The notes below the pieces were generated by a model that worked only from the letters and a program-made list of their open reading frames with translations, did no database searches and was not told the DNA's origin. The position numbers were made by a program, and so were the translations under genes. A DNA stretch of 64,000 bases from contig OY969556.1 of the NCBI GenBank assembly GCA_963701015.1, forward strand, positions 3,906,001 through 3,970,000, written 5' to 3'. This DNA is from MFD09286-c1 sp963701015 (GTDB lineage Bacteria; Bacteroidota; Bacteroidia; Bacteroidales; DTGW01). Positions 33,391 to 43,294 of this stretch are shown here, one piece after another. The stretch's first letter is position 1. Each line of letters opens with the position of its first letter.

Positions 33391-34917
33391 ATGTATAACC
33401 AAAGATCAAAAGTAGTTTTTAAAGACTACAGTCCCAATCAAATCATGTTACTTCCCCCATCACTGGAGGAGTTCATAGATGCAAACCATCCAGTTCGGGT
33501 TGTAAACAAAGTCATTGACAGTATTAACGCTGATGCATTGCATAAACAATATAAAGGAGGTGGCACCTCAAGCTATCATCCTCGGATGTTGCTGAAGGTT
33601 CTTATATACAGTTACCTGAACAATGTATATAGTAGTCGTAAAATGGAAACAGCCTTAAAAGAGAACATTCATTTTATGTGGCTGAGTGCTATGAACCACC
33701 CTGATCATAATACACTTAATCGATTTAGAAGTGATAGGCTCAAAAATGTTTTAAAAGAAATATTTGCACAAGTAGTCATGTTATTAGTGGAATCGGGACA
33801 TGTAAGCCTTCAGGAAATCTATGTTGATGGGACCAAAATAGAATCCAAGGCTAATCGTTATACTTTCGTTTGGGGCAATTCCATAAAGACCAATAAGGAG
33901 AAAATGGTGGCACAACTAAAAGAGTTATGGGATTATACCCAATCGTTAGCCAAAGAGGAATTACAAGATACAGATAATGTTGACTTTACCCAAATAGATG
34001 CAGAAAAAGTAAAACGGACTATTAATCAAATAGATCAAGCATTATCTGATAAAAAGGTTGACAAGAAAGTAAGACAGAAATTAAATTACGCTCGCCAACA
34101 TTGGCCACAAAATCTCAACAAGTACAAGGAGCAAGAGCAGATATTAGGCAAACGGAACTCGTATAGTAAAACAGACCCTGGGGCAACCTTCATGCGAATG
34201 AAAGAAGATCACATGAAAAACGGTCAGTTGAAACCAGGATATAATGTTCAGATAAGCACTAATAATCAATATATTGTAAACTATAGCCATCACCCCAATC
34301 CAACCGATACAACCACATTAAGGCCTCATTTGGAACAGTTCCACACCCTGTATAACAATTATCCTAAAGTAGCTGTGGCAGATGCTGGTTATGGTTCAGA
34401 AGAAAATTACGCATTGTTAGAAAAGGCAAAAATAGACGCTTATATAAAGTTTAACTATTTTGACAAAGATCAACGCAAAATTAAGAACTCTCTCAATAGC
34501 AATTTATTCTACAACTCTGAAAAGAACTGCTACTATTGTCCAATGGGTCAACCGATGAATTACATTGGCTCAATCAAACGAGTTACAGAAAACGGTTTTG
34601 AGCAACAAATATCTCGTTACCAAGCTATTAATTGCAGTACATGCCCATTGCGTGGAGCTTGTCATAAAAGTAAGAAGAATAAAATAATAGAAATTAATCA
34701 TAATCTAAACCGACTAAAGGCCCAAGCATCAGAACGCTTGAAGAGTGAGCAAGGGCTTTACTACCGAAGTAAAAGAGGGGTTGATGTTGAACCCGTTTTT
34801 GCCAATATCAAGTTTAATAAAGGATTTAAGCGTTTTGGACTTAAAGGAATGTTAAAAACAGAAATTGAAATGGGCTTACTAGCGTTGGCACACAATTTAG
34901 CAAAAAGAGCAGCATAG
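33391..34917 (+). CDS. IS1182 family transposase
   Basis: 508 residues, full length. The N-terminal DUF772-type domain (YHPRMLLKVLIYSYLNNVYSS) is followed by the DDE catalytic core. The first Asp is in EIYVDGTKIESKANRY, the second in VAVADAGYGSEENYALL, and the Glu is near VEPVFANIKFNKGFKRF. A cysteine-rich insertion (YYCPMGQPM, then CSTCPLRGACHKSK) is typical of the family. No stop or frameshift is present, so the enzyme may be active. A hairpin follows the stop at 34924-34946. Confidence 0.95.
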   Translation: MYNQRSKVVFKDYSPNQIMLLPPSLEEFIDANHPVRVVNKVIDSINADALHKQYKGGGTSSYHPRMLLKVLIYSYLNNVYSSRKMETALKENIHFMWLSAMNHPDHNTLNRFRSDRLKNVLKEIFAQVVMLLVESGHVSLQEIYVDGTKIESKANRYTFVWGNSIKTNKEKMVAQLKELWDYTQSLAKEELQDTDNVDFTQIDAEKVKRTINQIDQALSDKKVDKKVRQKLNYARQHWPQNLNKYKEQEQILGKRNSYSKTDPGATFMRMKEDHMKNGQLKPGYNVQISTNNQYIVNYSHHPNPTDTTTLRPHLEQFHTLYNNYPKVAVADAGYGSEENYALLEKAKIDAYIKFNYFDKDQRKIKNSLNSNLFYNSEKNCYYCPMGQPMNYIGSIKRVTENGFEQQISRYQAINCSTCPLRGACHKSKKNKIIEINHNLNRLKAQASERLKSEQGLYYRSKRGVDVEPVFANIKFNKGFKRFGLKGMLKTEIEMGLLALAHNLAKRAA

Positions 34918-34923
34918 GCTGCT

Positions 34924-34946
34924 TTGCCATCCTCTTAGGAAGGCAA
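34924..34946 (+). terminator. Hairpin downstream of the transposase gene
   Basis: TTGCCATCCT and AGGAAGGCAA pair with one mismatch around a 3-base loop just after the transposase stop. There is no clear T tract, so it may slow transcription or protect the mRNA end rather than terminate strictly. Confidence 0.4.
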
Positions 34947-35129
34947 CAAATGTCCTATATCGTAATTATTAAATTATTATCAAAAAAATCTAAATCGATC
35001 AAACAAAAAAATAATCTACCATAAAACATTTTGATCAGTTCAAAAAAATTCTACGTTTTTTAACCAAAAAAAGACCATCTCATTTTTACTTTTGAGACGG
35101 CCTCATTTTAGAATAGTATTTTATTAACT

Positions 35130-36455
35130 TTAATTTGAAGATTGAATATTCCAACCATAGGTAGAATTTAATTCACCTATGAATGTATTGAAATCGCCTG
35201 TTAAGCTACTAAATCCACTTTGAAAATATGTATTTAAATCGCTTTTTGATTTATCAGAAAATACCATTCGCATGTCAATTTCATCACTAGTTACCGTTTC
35301 TGGTTCATAATATTCAGTTGAAGGATTATAAACCCAATCGGTATATTGATAAGGTTTTAAATATGCTTCAGCTCTTGCAATCATTTGGTTATTATCTGCA
35401 TAAACAACCACTAAAGCAATGTTTTTATTTATAAGGTCTAATTCTTCTTGTTGAATTAATGTATCAGCTTTTGTTTCCTTTTCAATAGTTAACAAACCAT
35501 TATAAAAGTCTTTGAAATTAATTTGTCCAGCAATTTTAATATTATAAAATTGAAAATGAGCGTTAGCATTCGTTAGAATAGCAGTTGGATCAGGATTTTC
35601 ACTGGTACTGTTAGTGTAATTCTGAATATTTGTCTTATCAAAATTTCCTGTCATTTCCCAACCCATATCAACCATTGTGGTTGATGAGTTCTTAATAGAG
35701 TAATTCAGTTTTACATCAGAAGTCTGATAGCCCCATGAAGTACTAAATAAAAAAGTGCCAATTGTTAAATCACTGGAAACTGAGGTTGGCATTCCATCAG
35801 TATTATATGATGCAGTAAATTGATAATTTAACGAAACGGTATTATTAACTTTAATATCAAATTGGATATTAGTCGGCAACTCATTTATAGTGGCTCCATT
35901 TAGGTTGAATGGCCCGGTTTGAACTGTAGGTTTGGCAATCTCAAAAATACCAGTGTTGCTTTTTGATTTTTTATCTGCAAGAGTTGCTGGAAATATAATA
36001 CTAAAAGTACTTGAAGCTGTTTTGTCAAAATTACCAGTATTAAAGTTATAAGTGTAAATTCCTGCAATAGAATCGTAAACTTGAAGCAATCCAATATCAT
36101 CAGCTGTTTGTCTTAACGAAGCAAAAACTTCAGACGTACCTGATGTGCCATTTCCAAGTAATGCAGCTGCTTTTAAGGTACTGAAAGCAGGTGTTATTGC
36201 TGAAATTGAAGTCGAAGAAGAATTTGATAATAATGAGATAAGGTTCACTGTTGCTTGTGTCCCTGCTTCTTTATTCAAATTACTCATTTGAGTAACCATA
36301 TTTGCACCTGTGTTTTCAATATCAGATTTTGATTGAGCCGGAGAATTAGATGAATAAGTAAGATTGTTCAAATCAGAATTGTTCGTATTAGATTTCTTAC
36401 ATGCTGCAAAAGAAATCAAGATAAGGACACATGTTAAAAAATTTAGTTTTTTCAT
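35130..36455 (-). CDS. Hypothetical lipoprotein
   Basis: 441 residues. The signal peptide MKKLNFLTCVLILISFAAC has lipobox FAAC (Cys about 19). A Ser/Asn-rich linker follows, then helices with TGANMVTQMSNLNKEAG, and a long beta-rich body with many Thr/Asn strands. The C-terminus is helical (TYFQSGFSSLTGDFNTFIGE). There is no catalytic motif and I do not recognise the family. It is probably surface-anchored or periplasmic. The gene starts 88 bases downstream of carA and ends about 20 bases from the right end of the IS, which did not disrupt it. Confidence 0.7.
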   Translation of the reverse strand: MKKLNFLTCVLILISFAACKKSNTNNSDLNNLTYSSNSPAQSKSDIENTGANMVTQMSNLNKEAGTQATVNLISLLSNSSSTSISAITPAFSTLKAAALLGNGTSGTSEVFASLRQTADDIGLLQVYDSIAGIYTYNFNTGNFDKTASSTFSIIFPATLADKKSKSNTGIFEIAKPTVQTGPFNLNGATINELPTNIQFDIKVNNTVSLNYQFTASYNTDGMPTSVSSDLTIGTFLFSTSWGYQTSDVKLNYSIKNSSTTMVDMGWEMTGNFDKTNIQNYTNSTSENPDPTAILTNANAHFQFYNIKIAGQINFKDFYNGLLTIEKETKADTLIQQEELDLINKNIALVVVYADNNQMIARAEAYLKPYQYTDWVYNPSTEYYEPETVTSDEIDMRMVFSDKSKSDLNTYFQSGFSSLTGDFNTFIGELNSTYGWNIQSSN

Positions 36456-36542
36456 TTTAATTTAATTTTAGTTATAAAAATCATTTTAGGAAAATTACAA
36501 TTTATTAAATTAATTAGTAATAAATTTATTAAATTTTTTTAC

Positions 36543-37631
36543 TTAATTCTTCTTATAATCCATTATATTCTTTATAAAATCATCAAACAGAAATTCAGTA
36601 TCAACCGGGCCACCGGTAGCTTCAGGGTGAAATTGTGAGGAGAAAAATGGTTTGGTTTTATGGCGCATTCCTTCGTTGGTATTGTCGTTTAAGTTTACAA
36701 ACAAAGGTTCCCAATCGGAATTTAAAGTGTTGTTATTAATTGCAAACCCATGATTTTGCGATGTTATATATGCTTTATTTGTTCCAACTTTCAACACTGG
36801 TTGATTATGGCTCCTGTGTCCATATTTCAATTTATAAGTATCGGCACCTGATGCTAAAGCCAGCAATTGATTCCCAAGGCAAATCCCCATTATGGGCTTA
36901 TTGTTATTTATTGCTTTGCTTAAATTTGAAATTGTTTCTTTACATAATTTTGGATCACCAGGGCCGTTTGAAATAAACAGTCCATCATAATTTTCTTTGG
37001 AGAAGTCGTAATCCCAGGGTACCCGAATGACTGTAGTATCACGTTTCAGTAAATTTCTAATTATATTGTGCTTTACTCCACAATCTACCAAAACAACAGT
37101 ATATTTTCCATTGCCATATACTTCTTTATTTTTAATACTTACCTGGTCAACTAAGTTATCCAGATCGGGATTATAAAGTGGAATGTCCTTGTTGTCAAAA
37201 ATAATTTTGCCGAGCATAGTCCCTTTTTCACGCAAACGTTTTGTTAATGCCCGTGTATCAATTCCAAAAATGCCCGGAATGTTATATTTTTTCAACCAAT
37301 CACCAAGACTTAGTTTGGCATTCCAATGGTTGAATTCGGTTGAATAATCTGAAACAATTAAACCTGAAATATGAATTTTATCGGATTCAAAGAATTTTGC
37401 CATTTTATCGGCTTTTTCATCTCCCGGAATACCGTAATTACCAATCAATGGATAAGTTAAATTTAATATCTGACCTTTATAGGATGGATCGGTAAGGCTT
37501 TCGGTATAACCTGTCATAGCTGTATTAAAAACAACTTCTCCTGAAATTGAAGTTTCACTTCCGAATGATTTTCCTGTTAACTCCGTTCCATCTTCAAGTA
37601 CTAATTTTATTGGCTTATAAGTTTGACTCAT
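36543..37631 (-). CDS. carA: Carbamoyl-phosphate synthase small subunit
   Basis: Glutaminase subunit that feeds ammonia to CarB for arginine and pyrimidine synthesis. It has 362 residues. The N-terminal CPSase_sm domain has VVFNTAMTGYTESLTDPSYK and the class I amidotransferase domain starts near residue 180. The catalytic Cys is about 251 in GICLGNQ, with the His in SQFHPEATGGP. The length is normal. carB is not adjacent on either side, although the pair is often linked. It lies 11 bases downstream of the thioredoxin-fold gene. Confidence 0.97.
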   Translation of the reverse strand: MSQTYKPIKLVLEDGTELTGKSFGSETSISGEVVFNTAMTGYTESLTDPSYKGQILNLTYPLIGNYGIPGDEKADKMAKFFESDKIHISGLIVSDYSTEFNHWNAKLSLGDWLKKYNIPGIFGIDTRALTKRLREKGTMLGKIIFDNKDIPLYNPDLDNLVDQVSIKNKEVYGNGKYTVVLVDCGVKHNIIRNLLKRDTTVIRVPWDYDFSKENYDGLFISNGPGDPKLCKETISNLSKAINNNKPIMGICLGNQLLALASGADTYKLKYGHRSHNQPVLKVGTNKAYITSQNHGFAINNNTLNSDWEPLFVNLNDNTNEGMRHKTKPFFSSQFHPEATGGPVDTEFLFDDFIKNIMDYKKN

Positions 37632-37642
37632 TCTTTGATTCT

Positions 37643-39124
37643 TTATTTTTTGTTCGATTGTTTTCTTTTGTCCATTTCAATGTAATGATTGATAATTTCT
37701 TCGCATTGTTCAGGCCCAATACGCTTGGCAAGTATTTTCAAATCCTTATCTAAAATATAGATTGTCGGTGTACTTTTAACATCATATTGTTCTTTAAACT
37801 TGTAATCATAAGGATTCCAGGCATTAATCCAGTCGTATAATTTATGTTCATTAACAAAGTCAATCCATTTAACCTTGCCATCTTCCCCAAACAATAAGTT
37901 TATTGAAATTACAGCCACTCCTTTGTTTTTCATTTTTTCATATACATCGTACATAATTGGAGTTTCCTTTTTACAGTGACTGCAATCAGCTTCCCAAAAA
38001 TATAGGATGATATAATTTGCTTTTATACTCGAAAGCATAAAGAAATCGCCAACATATGGGTTCTTTTTCATTGGCAAGCTATCTGCCGCAGCTTTGAAAT
38101 GATCGGCTGGGACATAAACCAGTTTTATATCCGGGGCCGTCTTTCCCAGCAATAATGGTTCAATACTTGCTACCTGACTTTTAAGTTTAGTAATATAAGC
38201 AGTATCGCTCCATGTTGCTTCTTTTAAATAATATTTATTGGCTATATAAACAGTAACGGCATCAAAGCCCATTATTTGACTTTGTGCATAATGATTAAAT
38301 AATGTTACCAACATATAACGGAATAATTCAGGACTGGTACGCGATTTTGCAATGAGAAAATCAACAGCTGCATCAATAGAATCAGGTTCCTGAGGAATTA
38401 CTTTATCAATAAAAGTAAGAATTTTTTCTTCATATAACGGAGTCCGCAGCATTGCCGGATCTGAAATGTCAAAATTATCAAAATAATGAGCGCGGTAATA
38501 ACGATACTGAAAGGTTGAATCTGTTATTTTGCCATTGACATCTTTTGGTGCATCAGGCACTTCAATATCCTGGGTAGCTTTAATAAACTTCACAACAAAA
38601 GTATTCGGGTTGTCCTTTAGCACTTTTTCTTTATAGGCTTTCACGTCCTTATCAATCGCTTTCATTTGTTCAGCAATTTTCTTTCCTTCATCAGTAGAAG
38701 CATTCTTGCGTTGTTCCTGAAGTTTCTTCATTTCATCGCGCTTACTGCTAAGCAAATATTGATAATCATAGAATATCTGGTTTTCCTTTGAACCTGAAAA
38801 TTTTATTTTTTTGAATAAATCGGAGGTATCATTTTCAACACTAAATTTCTGATTATCACCTACAAGAAAATCAAAGTATGTTTTAGAGGGCAGGAAAATA
38901 ATATACATTCCTTTGGGCAATTCTTTTTTACCTTTAAAAACCCCGCTGCCATTTTTATCAAGTTTGATAGTATCGTCAGCGTTCATCATGGTTGCAAAGT
39001 GATGACCTAAAATAATACTGGTGTCCTTTAAACCGTGAATTTTTACTTTTATTTCGAACCCATTTTCGCAAAAAGCAGTTTGAAATGCAAGAGCAATTAC
39101 AATAGACAAAATAAAATTTTTCAT
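37643..39124 (-). CDS. Secreted thioredoxin-fold (TlpA-like) protein with DUF4369/DUF5106-type regions
   Basis: 493 residues. After a signal peptide (MKNFILSIVIALAFQTAFC) comes a beta-rich N-terminal domain of DUF4369 type (about 22-120). A helical DUF5106-like middle follows (about 130-330), and the C-terminus is a TlpA/AhpC-type thioredoxin domain. The redox motif is WEADCSHCKKETP (CxxC), with TPTIYILDKDLKILAKRIGP as the cis-Pro loop region. It is a probable periplasmic disulfide reductase. The Cys at position 19 could instead be a lipobox (TAFC), so lipid anchoring is possible. It precedes carA by 11 bases. Confidence 0.85.
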   Translation of the reverse strand: MKNFILSIVIALAFQTAFCENGFEIKVKIHGLKDTSIILGHHFATMMNADDTIKLDKNGSGVFKGKKELPKGMYIIFLPSKTYFDFLVGDNQKFSVENDTSDLFKKIKFSGSKENQIFYDYQYLLSSKRDEMKKLQEQRKNASTDEGKKIAEQMKAIDKDVKAYKEKVLKDNPNTFVVKFIKATQDIEVPDAPKDVNGKITDSTFQYRYYRAHYFDNFDISDPAMLRTPLYEEKILTFIDKVIPQEPDSIDAAVDFLIAKSRTSPELFRYMLVTLFNHYAQSQIMGFDAVTVYIANKYYLKEATWSDTAYITKLKSQVASIEPLLLGKTAPDIKLVYVPADHFKAAADSLPMKKNPYVGDFFMLSSIKANYIILYFWEADCSHCKKETPIMYDVYEKMKNKGVAVISINLLFGEDGKVKWIDFVNEHKLYDWINAWNPYDYKFKEQYDVKSTPTIYILDKDLKILAKRIGPEQCEEIINHYIEMDKRKQSNKK

Positions 39125-39404
39125 ACAACTTAACCTTTTATACTTAAATTCAAATTTATAAATTTAAATAATAACTGAATTTACTGTTGTTAAATACTTT
39201 TAAAATACTAATTCGTAGGCACAAAACTAACTAAACAACATCAATTTTGAATAATAGTTCATTAAACTTTTTATTGACATTTTTTGTAAGTAATTGAATA
39301 TGTTGACATTTATATTTCTTACTTTAAAATAGGTTTTAAAAAATTCATTGTGTCTTGCCTTATTGAAATTTTCTTATAAATTCACATCCAAAATTTTAAA
39401 AATA

Positions 39405-40379
39405 ATGATTACTCTGCAACAGGCACAAAAGTTGATAAATGACGAATTACGAAAACTAAATTCCGGTGCCGAACCAAAAGAACTTTATGCTCCTATTGAT
39501 TATGTTATAGGTTTGGGAGGTAAACGGATAAGACCAGCATTGGCAATTTTAGGCTGCAATCTTTTTACCGATGAAATTTCTCAGTCAGTAAGTCCTGCTC
39601 TGGCGCTTGAAATATTTCACAATTTTACCCTGGTGCATGATGATATTATGGACAACGCTAATTTAAGACGTGGGAAACAAACCGTGCATACACGCTGGGA
39701 TAATAATATTGGCATTCTTTCGGGCGATGCAATGTGCGTGCGCGCTTATGAAAAACTTTCGGATTGCGATGTTAGATATTTGAAACAGGTTTTTAAAATA
39801 TTTAACGAAACAGCACTTAAAGTATGTGAAGGCCAACAATACGATATGAATTTCGAAAACAGGCAAGTGGTTTCAGTAGCTGAATATTTGAAAATGATTG
39901 AACTAAAAACTTCAGTTCTTTTGGCCGGAAGTTTAAAAATTGGTGCAATAACGGGAGGGGCTTCAGAAATTGATGCACAATTGCTATATAATTTTGGGTT
40001 GAACATGGGTATGGCCTTTCAGCTTCAGGACGATTTATTGGATGTTTTTGGTGATGAATCAACCTTAGGTAAAGAAATTGGGAAAGATATAATTTCAAAC
40101 AAAAAAACATTTCTATTGATAAAAGCATTGGAAACTGCTAAAGGGGCAAGTTTGGAATCATTAAAAAACTGGATAATTGCCAAAAAATTTAATAATGAAG
40201 AAAAAATTAAAGCAATTCAGGTTTTGTACCTGGGTTTGGGAATTAAAGAAGTGACTTTAAAAATTATTGAAAACTATTTTGTAAAAGCACTTGACGATAT
40301 TAAAAAAATTGATTTACCTGAAGAAAGGAAAAATGAATTAAAAAGTTTTCTATTCAGCCTAAGAAACAGGAAATATTAA
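39405..40379 (+). CDS. Polyprenyl synthetase (trans-isoprenyl diphosphate synthase)
   Basis: 324 residues from the ATG at 39405; the frame extends 19 codons upstream but without conservation. Both aspartate-rich motifs are present, DDIMDNANLRRG (first) and QLQDDLLDVFGDE (second), along with GGKRIRPALA near the N-terminus. It condenses isopentenyl diphosphate with an allylic diphosphate to make a linear prenyl chain. Phe five residues before the first motif (FTLVHDD) favours a short chain, but the length cannot be fixed from sequence. It overlaps the convergent GT9 gene by 4 bases. Confidence 0.93.
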   Translation: MITLQQAQKLINDELRKLNSGAEPKELYAPIDYVIGLGGKRIRPALAILGCNLFTDEISQSVSPALALEIFHNFTLVHDDIMDNANLRRGKQTVHTRWDNNIGILSGDAMCVRAYEKLSDCDVRYLKQVFKIFNETALKVCEGQQYDMNFENRQVVSVAEYLKMIELKTSVLLAGSLKIGAITGGASEIDAQLLYNFGLNMGMAFQLQDDLLDVFGDESTLGKEIGKDIISNKKTFLLIKALETAKGASLESLKNWIIAKKFNNEEKIKAIQVLYLGLGIKEVTLKIIENYFVKALDDIKKIDLPEERKNELKSFLFSLRNRKY

Positions 40380-41365
40380 CTAAACATTTCATTGCACTTG
40401 ATCGCTATTTGGTTCAAATCCTGTTTCATCATACAATTAAAATGTCCTTTCGGACATTTTGAATAACCAATTTTCGAACACGGACGACAGCCTAATCCTT
40501 TAACTTCCGAAATAAAATGTAATTTTCCCGGCATATAGGGGGACATCCCAAATTCAGGAATTGTATTTCCCCAAATAGATATAATATTTTGATGAAAGGC
40601 TGAGGCAATATGCATTAATCCTGTATCATGCGTAATCACAACCCTTGCTTGCCTTACTAAAGATGCAGACTGTTGGATATTATAGCTTCCGCAAGCGTTA
40701 TATATATTTTTATTTTCTGAATGCCATATAATTTTTTCAGCTTTTTCTTTTTCATCCATTCCTCCTAATATAATTACGGGACGTTCAATTTTATTGCATA
40801 TTTCAGCCAATTGTTCGTTTGTCATTTGTTTAGTTACATGTTTTGCTCCTATAACCAAGGCAATATAACCATTATTAAAACTTGAAGGAAGTGATTTTAT
40901 ATCAACTTCATTTTCCGGATTTATATAAAAATCAAGGCCGTTTTCATCATTCTTAACGTCAAATATTTTGCAGGTTTCAAAGTATCTGTCAACTATATGT
41001 TTTTTTGGTAAATAGTTCTTTTTAAATTTTACCATTATCCATTTTTGAAAATTTAATTTGTTGAACGAAAATGAAAGTGTTTGCAATTGGGCTTTAACAA
41101 TAAAGCTTCGTAAGTTATGATGTAGGTCAATTATATAATCGAAGTTTTCTTTTTTTAATTCCTTTACCAATGAGTTTAAACTTCCATCTAATTGATGAAT
41201 TTTATCAATATATGGGTTTGAAGCTATTACATTTTGAAATTGTTTTTTTGTAGTGAAATGAATTTCGGCGCCTTCAATTTGTTGCTTTAGGCAACGGATA
41301 ATAGGTGTTGTAAGAACTATATCACCTATAGAACTGAACCGTATAATTAAAAACTTTACAATCAT
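40376..41365 (-). CDS. Glycosyltransferase family 9 (heptosyltransferase-like)
   Basis: 329 residues of the GT-B fold. The N-terminal IIRFSSIGDIVLTTPIIRCL and the C-terminal donor-site motif ITHDTGLMHIASAF mark family 9, which includes lipopolysaccharide core heptosyltransferases. Near the C-terminus a cysteine set (LGCRPCSKIGYSKCP, then HFNC) is typical of Bacteroidota members. It probably adds a sugar to lipid A core or a similar glycolipid on the inner face of the inner membrane. The donor sugar is unknown. It follows the hydrolase gene by 21 bases. Confidence 0.88.
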   Translation of the reverse strand: MIVKFLIIRFSSIGDIVLTTPIIRCLKQQIEGAEIHFTTKKQFQNVIASNPYIDKIHQLDGSLNSLVKELKKENFDYIIDLHHNLRSFIVKAQLQTLSFSFNKLNFQKWIMVKFKKNYLPKKHIVDRYFETCKIFDVKNDENGLDFYINPENEVDIKSLPSSFNNGYIALVIGAKHVTKQMTNEQLAEICNKIERPVIILGGMDEKEKAEKIIWHSENKNIYNACGSYNIQQSASLVRQARVVITHDTGLMHIASAFHQNIISIWGNTIPEFGMSPYMPGKLHFISEVKGLGCRPCSKIGYSKCPKGHFNCMMKQDLNQIAIKCNEMFS

Positions 41366-41386
41366 GGGTAAAATATTCCTGAAAAA

Positions 41387-42112
41387 CTAATCTTTTATTT
41401 GGCTAAAAAACATCATTAACGCTAACCAATATTCTTTGTTATCCGGATTATTCTCCCATAACACTTTTGAACCATGGTCGCCTTTTTTTGAAGGTTTATA
41501 TAAGTTGAGGTTTACAGGCGCTATTTTCGTAAATAATTCTTTCATATATGGGAATTCCTGTGCCGATGACGTTGCAAAGATTGGTTTTGATAAACCGGCA
41601 ATTGTATCGCGTATAAAGTTTTGTTTATCGAAATATTCTCCCGGGCTGAATACTATAACAGCTTTTACATGAGGGTTTTCTTTGGCAAGCAATAAACTGA
41701 GCGAGGCTGAATATGAACTTCCTAAAATCACAACCTGCTGATTACTTATTTTATAAGCATATTCAATAGCGGCTTGCATATCTTGTTTTGAATCCATATA
41801 ATCGGTTGGTAAACCCTTTTCGCGGGCAGCCTCGGCTGTTTTATTTTTTACAAAATTCACTTCGTCGCCCGAACGTAAGTCAACTGCAAGACAATTATAT
41901 CCCAATTTAACAAATTTGTCGGCAGTTTCCTTATACTCGCCACGGCTAAAACGGGCTTGATGGAATAAAAGCAAATATGGATCAGATTTTTTTGATTCGT
42001 AAAAATCGGCAGTAACCGGAAGTCCGTCGAGCGACGGGAAACTGATTGTTTTTTGTGCAATTGCGCTCATAATGATACTATTTAACAAGCAAATCCAAAT
42101 GAATTTTCTCAT
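41387..42112 (-). CDS. Secreted alpha/beta hydrolase (dienelactone-hydrolase-like)
   Basis: 241 residues. A signal peptide ends in AIAQ (about residue 19). The fold shows LLLFHQARFSRGEYKETADK, the nucleophile elbow VILGSSYSASLSLLLA (GxSxS instead of GxSxG) and the late His in KGDHGSKVL. It is probably periplasmic with an unknown ester or peptide substrate. It lies between GT9 and the DagK-PAP2 pair on the same strand, so these may be co-transcribed. Confidence 0.8.
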   Translation of the reverse strand: MRKFIWICLLNSIIMSAIAQKTISFPSLDGLPVTADFYESKKSDPYLLLFHQARFSRGEYKETADKFVKLGYNCLAVDLRSGDEVNFVKNKTAEAAREKGLPTDYMDSKQDMQAAIEYAYKISNQQVVILGSSYSASLSLLLAKENPHVKAVIVFSPGEYFDKQNFIRDTIAGLSKPIFATSSAQEFPYMKELFTKIAPVNLNLYKPSKKGDHGSKVLWENNPDNKEYWLALMMFFSQIKD

Positions 42113-42138
42113 ACCAAAGAAATTATCAAAAATTAACC

Positions 42139-42519
42139 TCAGTAAAAGTAAGAAAACAATTTAGGAAGGAAAATAATTAATCCAACAATAAATGCTGCTA
42201 TAGCACATATTAATACAGCGCCAGCCGAAACATCTTTAATTGAACGTGCTATTTCGTTTTTTTCAGGGAACAAATGGTCGGCAATTTTTTCTATTACAGT
42301 GTTGAACCCTTCAGCAGCAAATACAAGGGCAATTGCAAAAATAATAAAACACCATTCAGTAGATGAAATTTTTAAAATAAAACCAGCACCAATTGCAACA
42401 AGTGCAGCAATCAAGTGAATTTTTGCATTGTTTTCGGTTTTAAATAATTCAAAAATTCCCGTCAATGCATATTTAAAACTTTTCAAACATTTTATTAAAT
42501 CAAACTTATTCTTCATCAT
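42139..42519 (-). CDS. DagK-family lipid kinase (diacylglycerol/undecaprenol kinase)
   Basis: 126 residues and three membrane helices. The family motif is visible as EGFNTVIEKIADHLFPEKNE and ARSIKDVSAGAVLICAI, with ENNAKIHLIAALVAIGAGF in helix 1. Members phosphorylate diacylglycerol or undecaprenol in the inner membrane. Its 14-base overlap with a PAP2 phosphatase gene favours a role in undecaprenyl-phosphate recycling; that is inference. Confidence 0.9.
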   Translation of the reverse strand: MMKNKFDLIKCLKSFKYALTGIFELFKTENNAKIHLIAALVAIGAGFILKISSTEWCFIIFAIALVFAAEGFNTVIEKIADHLFPEKNEIARSIKDVSAGAVLICAIAAFIVGLIIFLPKLFSYFY

Positions 42520-43123
42520 GATGTTTAAAATACTTTTTATTCAACCATTGATTAGCTTTATATGTTAAATAAGCACATCCTGAACCAACAATTATTCCGC
42601 CTAATACATCACTAGGATAATGTGCTCCGAGATATAATCGTGAATAGGCAACGGAACCAGCCCAAAGATATGAAGGAACTATTACATACCATTTTGGATA
42701 AGCCAAACTAAATGAAGTGGCCGTTGCAAAGGCGCTTGATGTATGTCCCGAAGGAAAAGAAGGATCGCCAGCATCAGTTTTTTTAATGACAAGTGAAGGA
42801 TAAGCGTTGAAAGGACGTTCACGATTTATGGCATATTTTAATGCAAAAGTAAATCCGGCATTAAATGCGCTTGCAGCAACCATTACACAGGCATTTTTAA
42901 ACATGTTGGTATCCTTTCGCACAATTGCAGTAATACCAATACCTGCGGGAATTGCCAAATTCATTTCGGTATTGGTATTTGATATAAAATGAAAAATGTT
43001 ATCTGCCGTTGGAGAGCTTGAAGAATTAATTGAATGAAGTATCCTAACATCCAAATTTTGTGCTATTATTGAATTTGTAATTATTACCAGAAATATAAAA
43101 ACAAGTAATTTATGCATGCTCAT
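42506..43123 (-). CDS. PAP2-family phosphatase
   Basis: 205 residues with an N-terminal hydrophobic signal or anchor and several helices. All three phosphatase motifs are present: KYAINRERPF, PSFPSGHTSSAFA and SRLYLGAHYPSDVLGG. It removes phosphate from a lipid such as undecaprenyl diphosphate or lipid A, with the active site on the periplasmic side. Its 3' end overlaps the DagK-family kinase start by 14 bases. A kinase-phosphatase pair acting on lipid carriers fits the glycan genes around it. Confidence 0.92.
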   Translation of the reverse strand: MSMHKLLVFIFLVIITNSIIAQNLDVRILHSINSSSSPTADNIFHFISNTNTEMNLAIPAGIGITAIVRKDTNMFKNACVMVAASAFNAGFTFALKYAINRERPFNAYPSLVIKKTDAGDPSFPSGHTSSAFATATSFSLAYPKWYVIVPSYLWAGSVAYSRLYLGAHYPSDVLGGIIVGSGCAYLTYKANQWLNKKYFKHHDEE

Positions 43124-43294
43124 TTATTATAATAATTTGCAAATAATGCAAATCGAAATTTAATTATTGCAATAAATGCTAAAATAGTTATTTCAACAAT
43201 TATTTATTCATAATTCAAATTCAAAGGATTATTTTTAATTTAAATTAACGTATAAAATGCAAATGAATATTTTACTCAGGCATGAATCAATTTT

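Larger units (their letters stand above)
33278..35107 (+). mobile_element. IS1182-family insertion sequence, apparently complete
   Basis: A single transposase gene is flanked by terminal inverted repeats. The left end reads AAGGTGTCTCAAAAGT (33278-33293). The right end read inward is GAGGCCGTCTCAAAAGT (35104 down to 35088). They share the exact 11-base core GTCTCAAAAGT, and a TTTTTTTG-TTAA block follows further in on both sides. Each end can also fold into its own hairpin. I could not identify a convincing target-site duplication, so outer borders are accurate only to a few bases. Confidence 0.88.
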
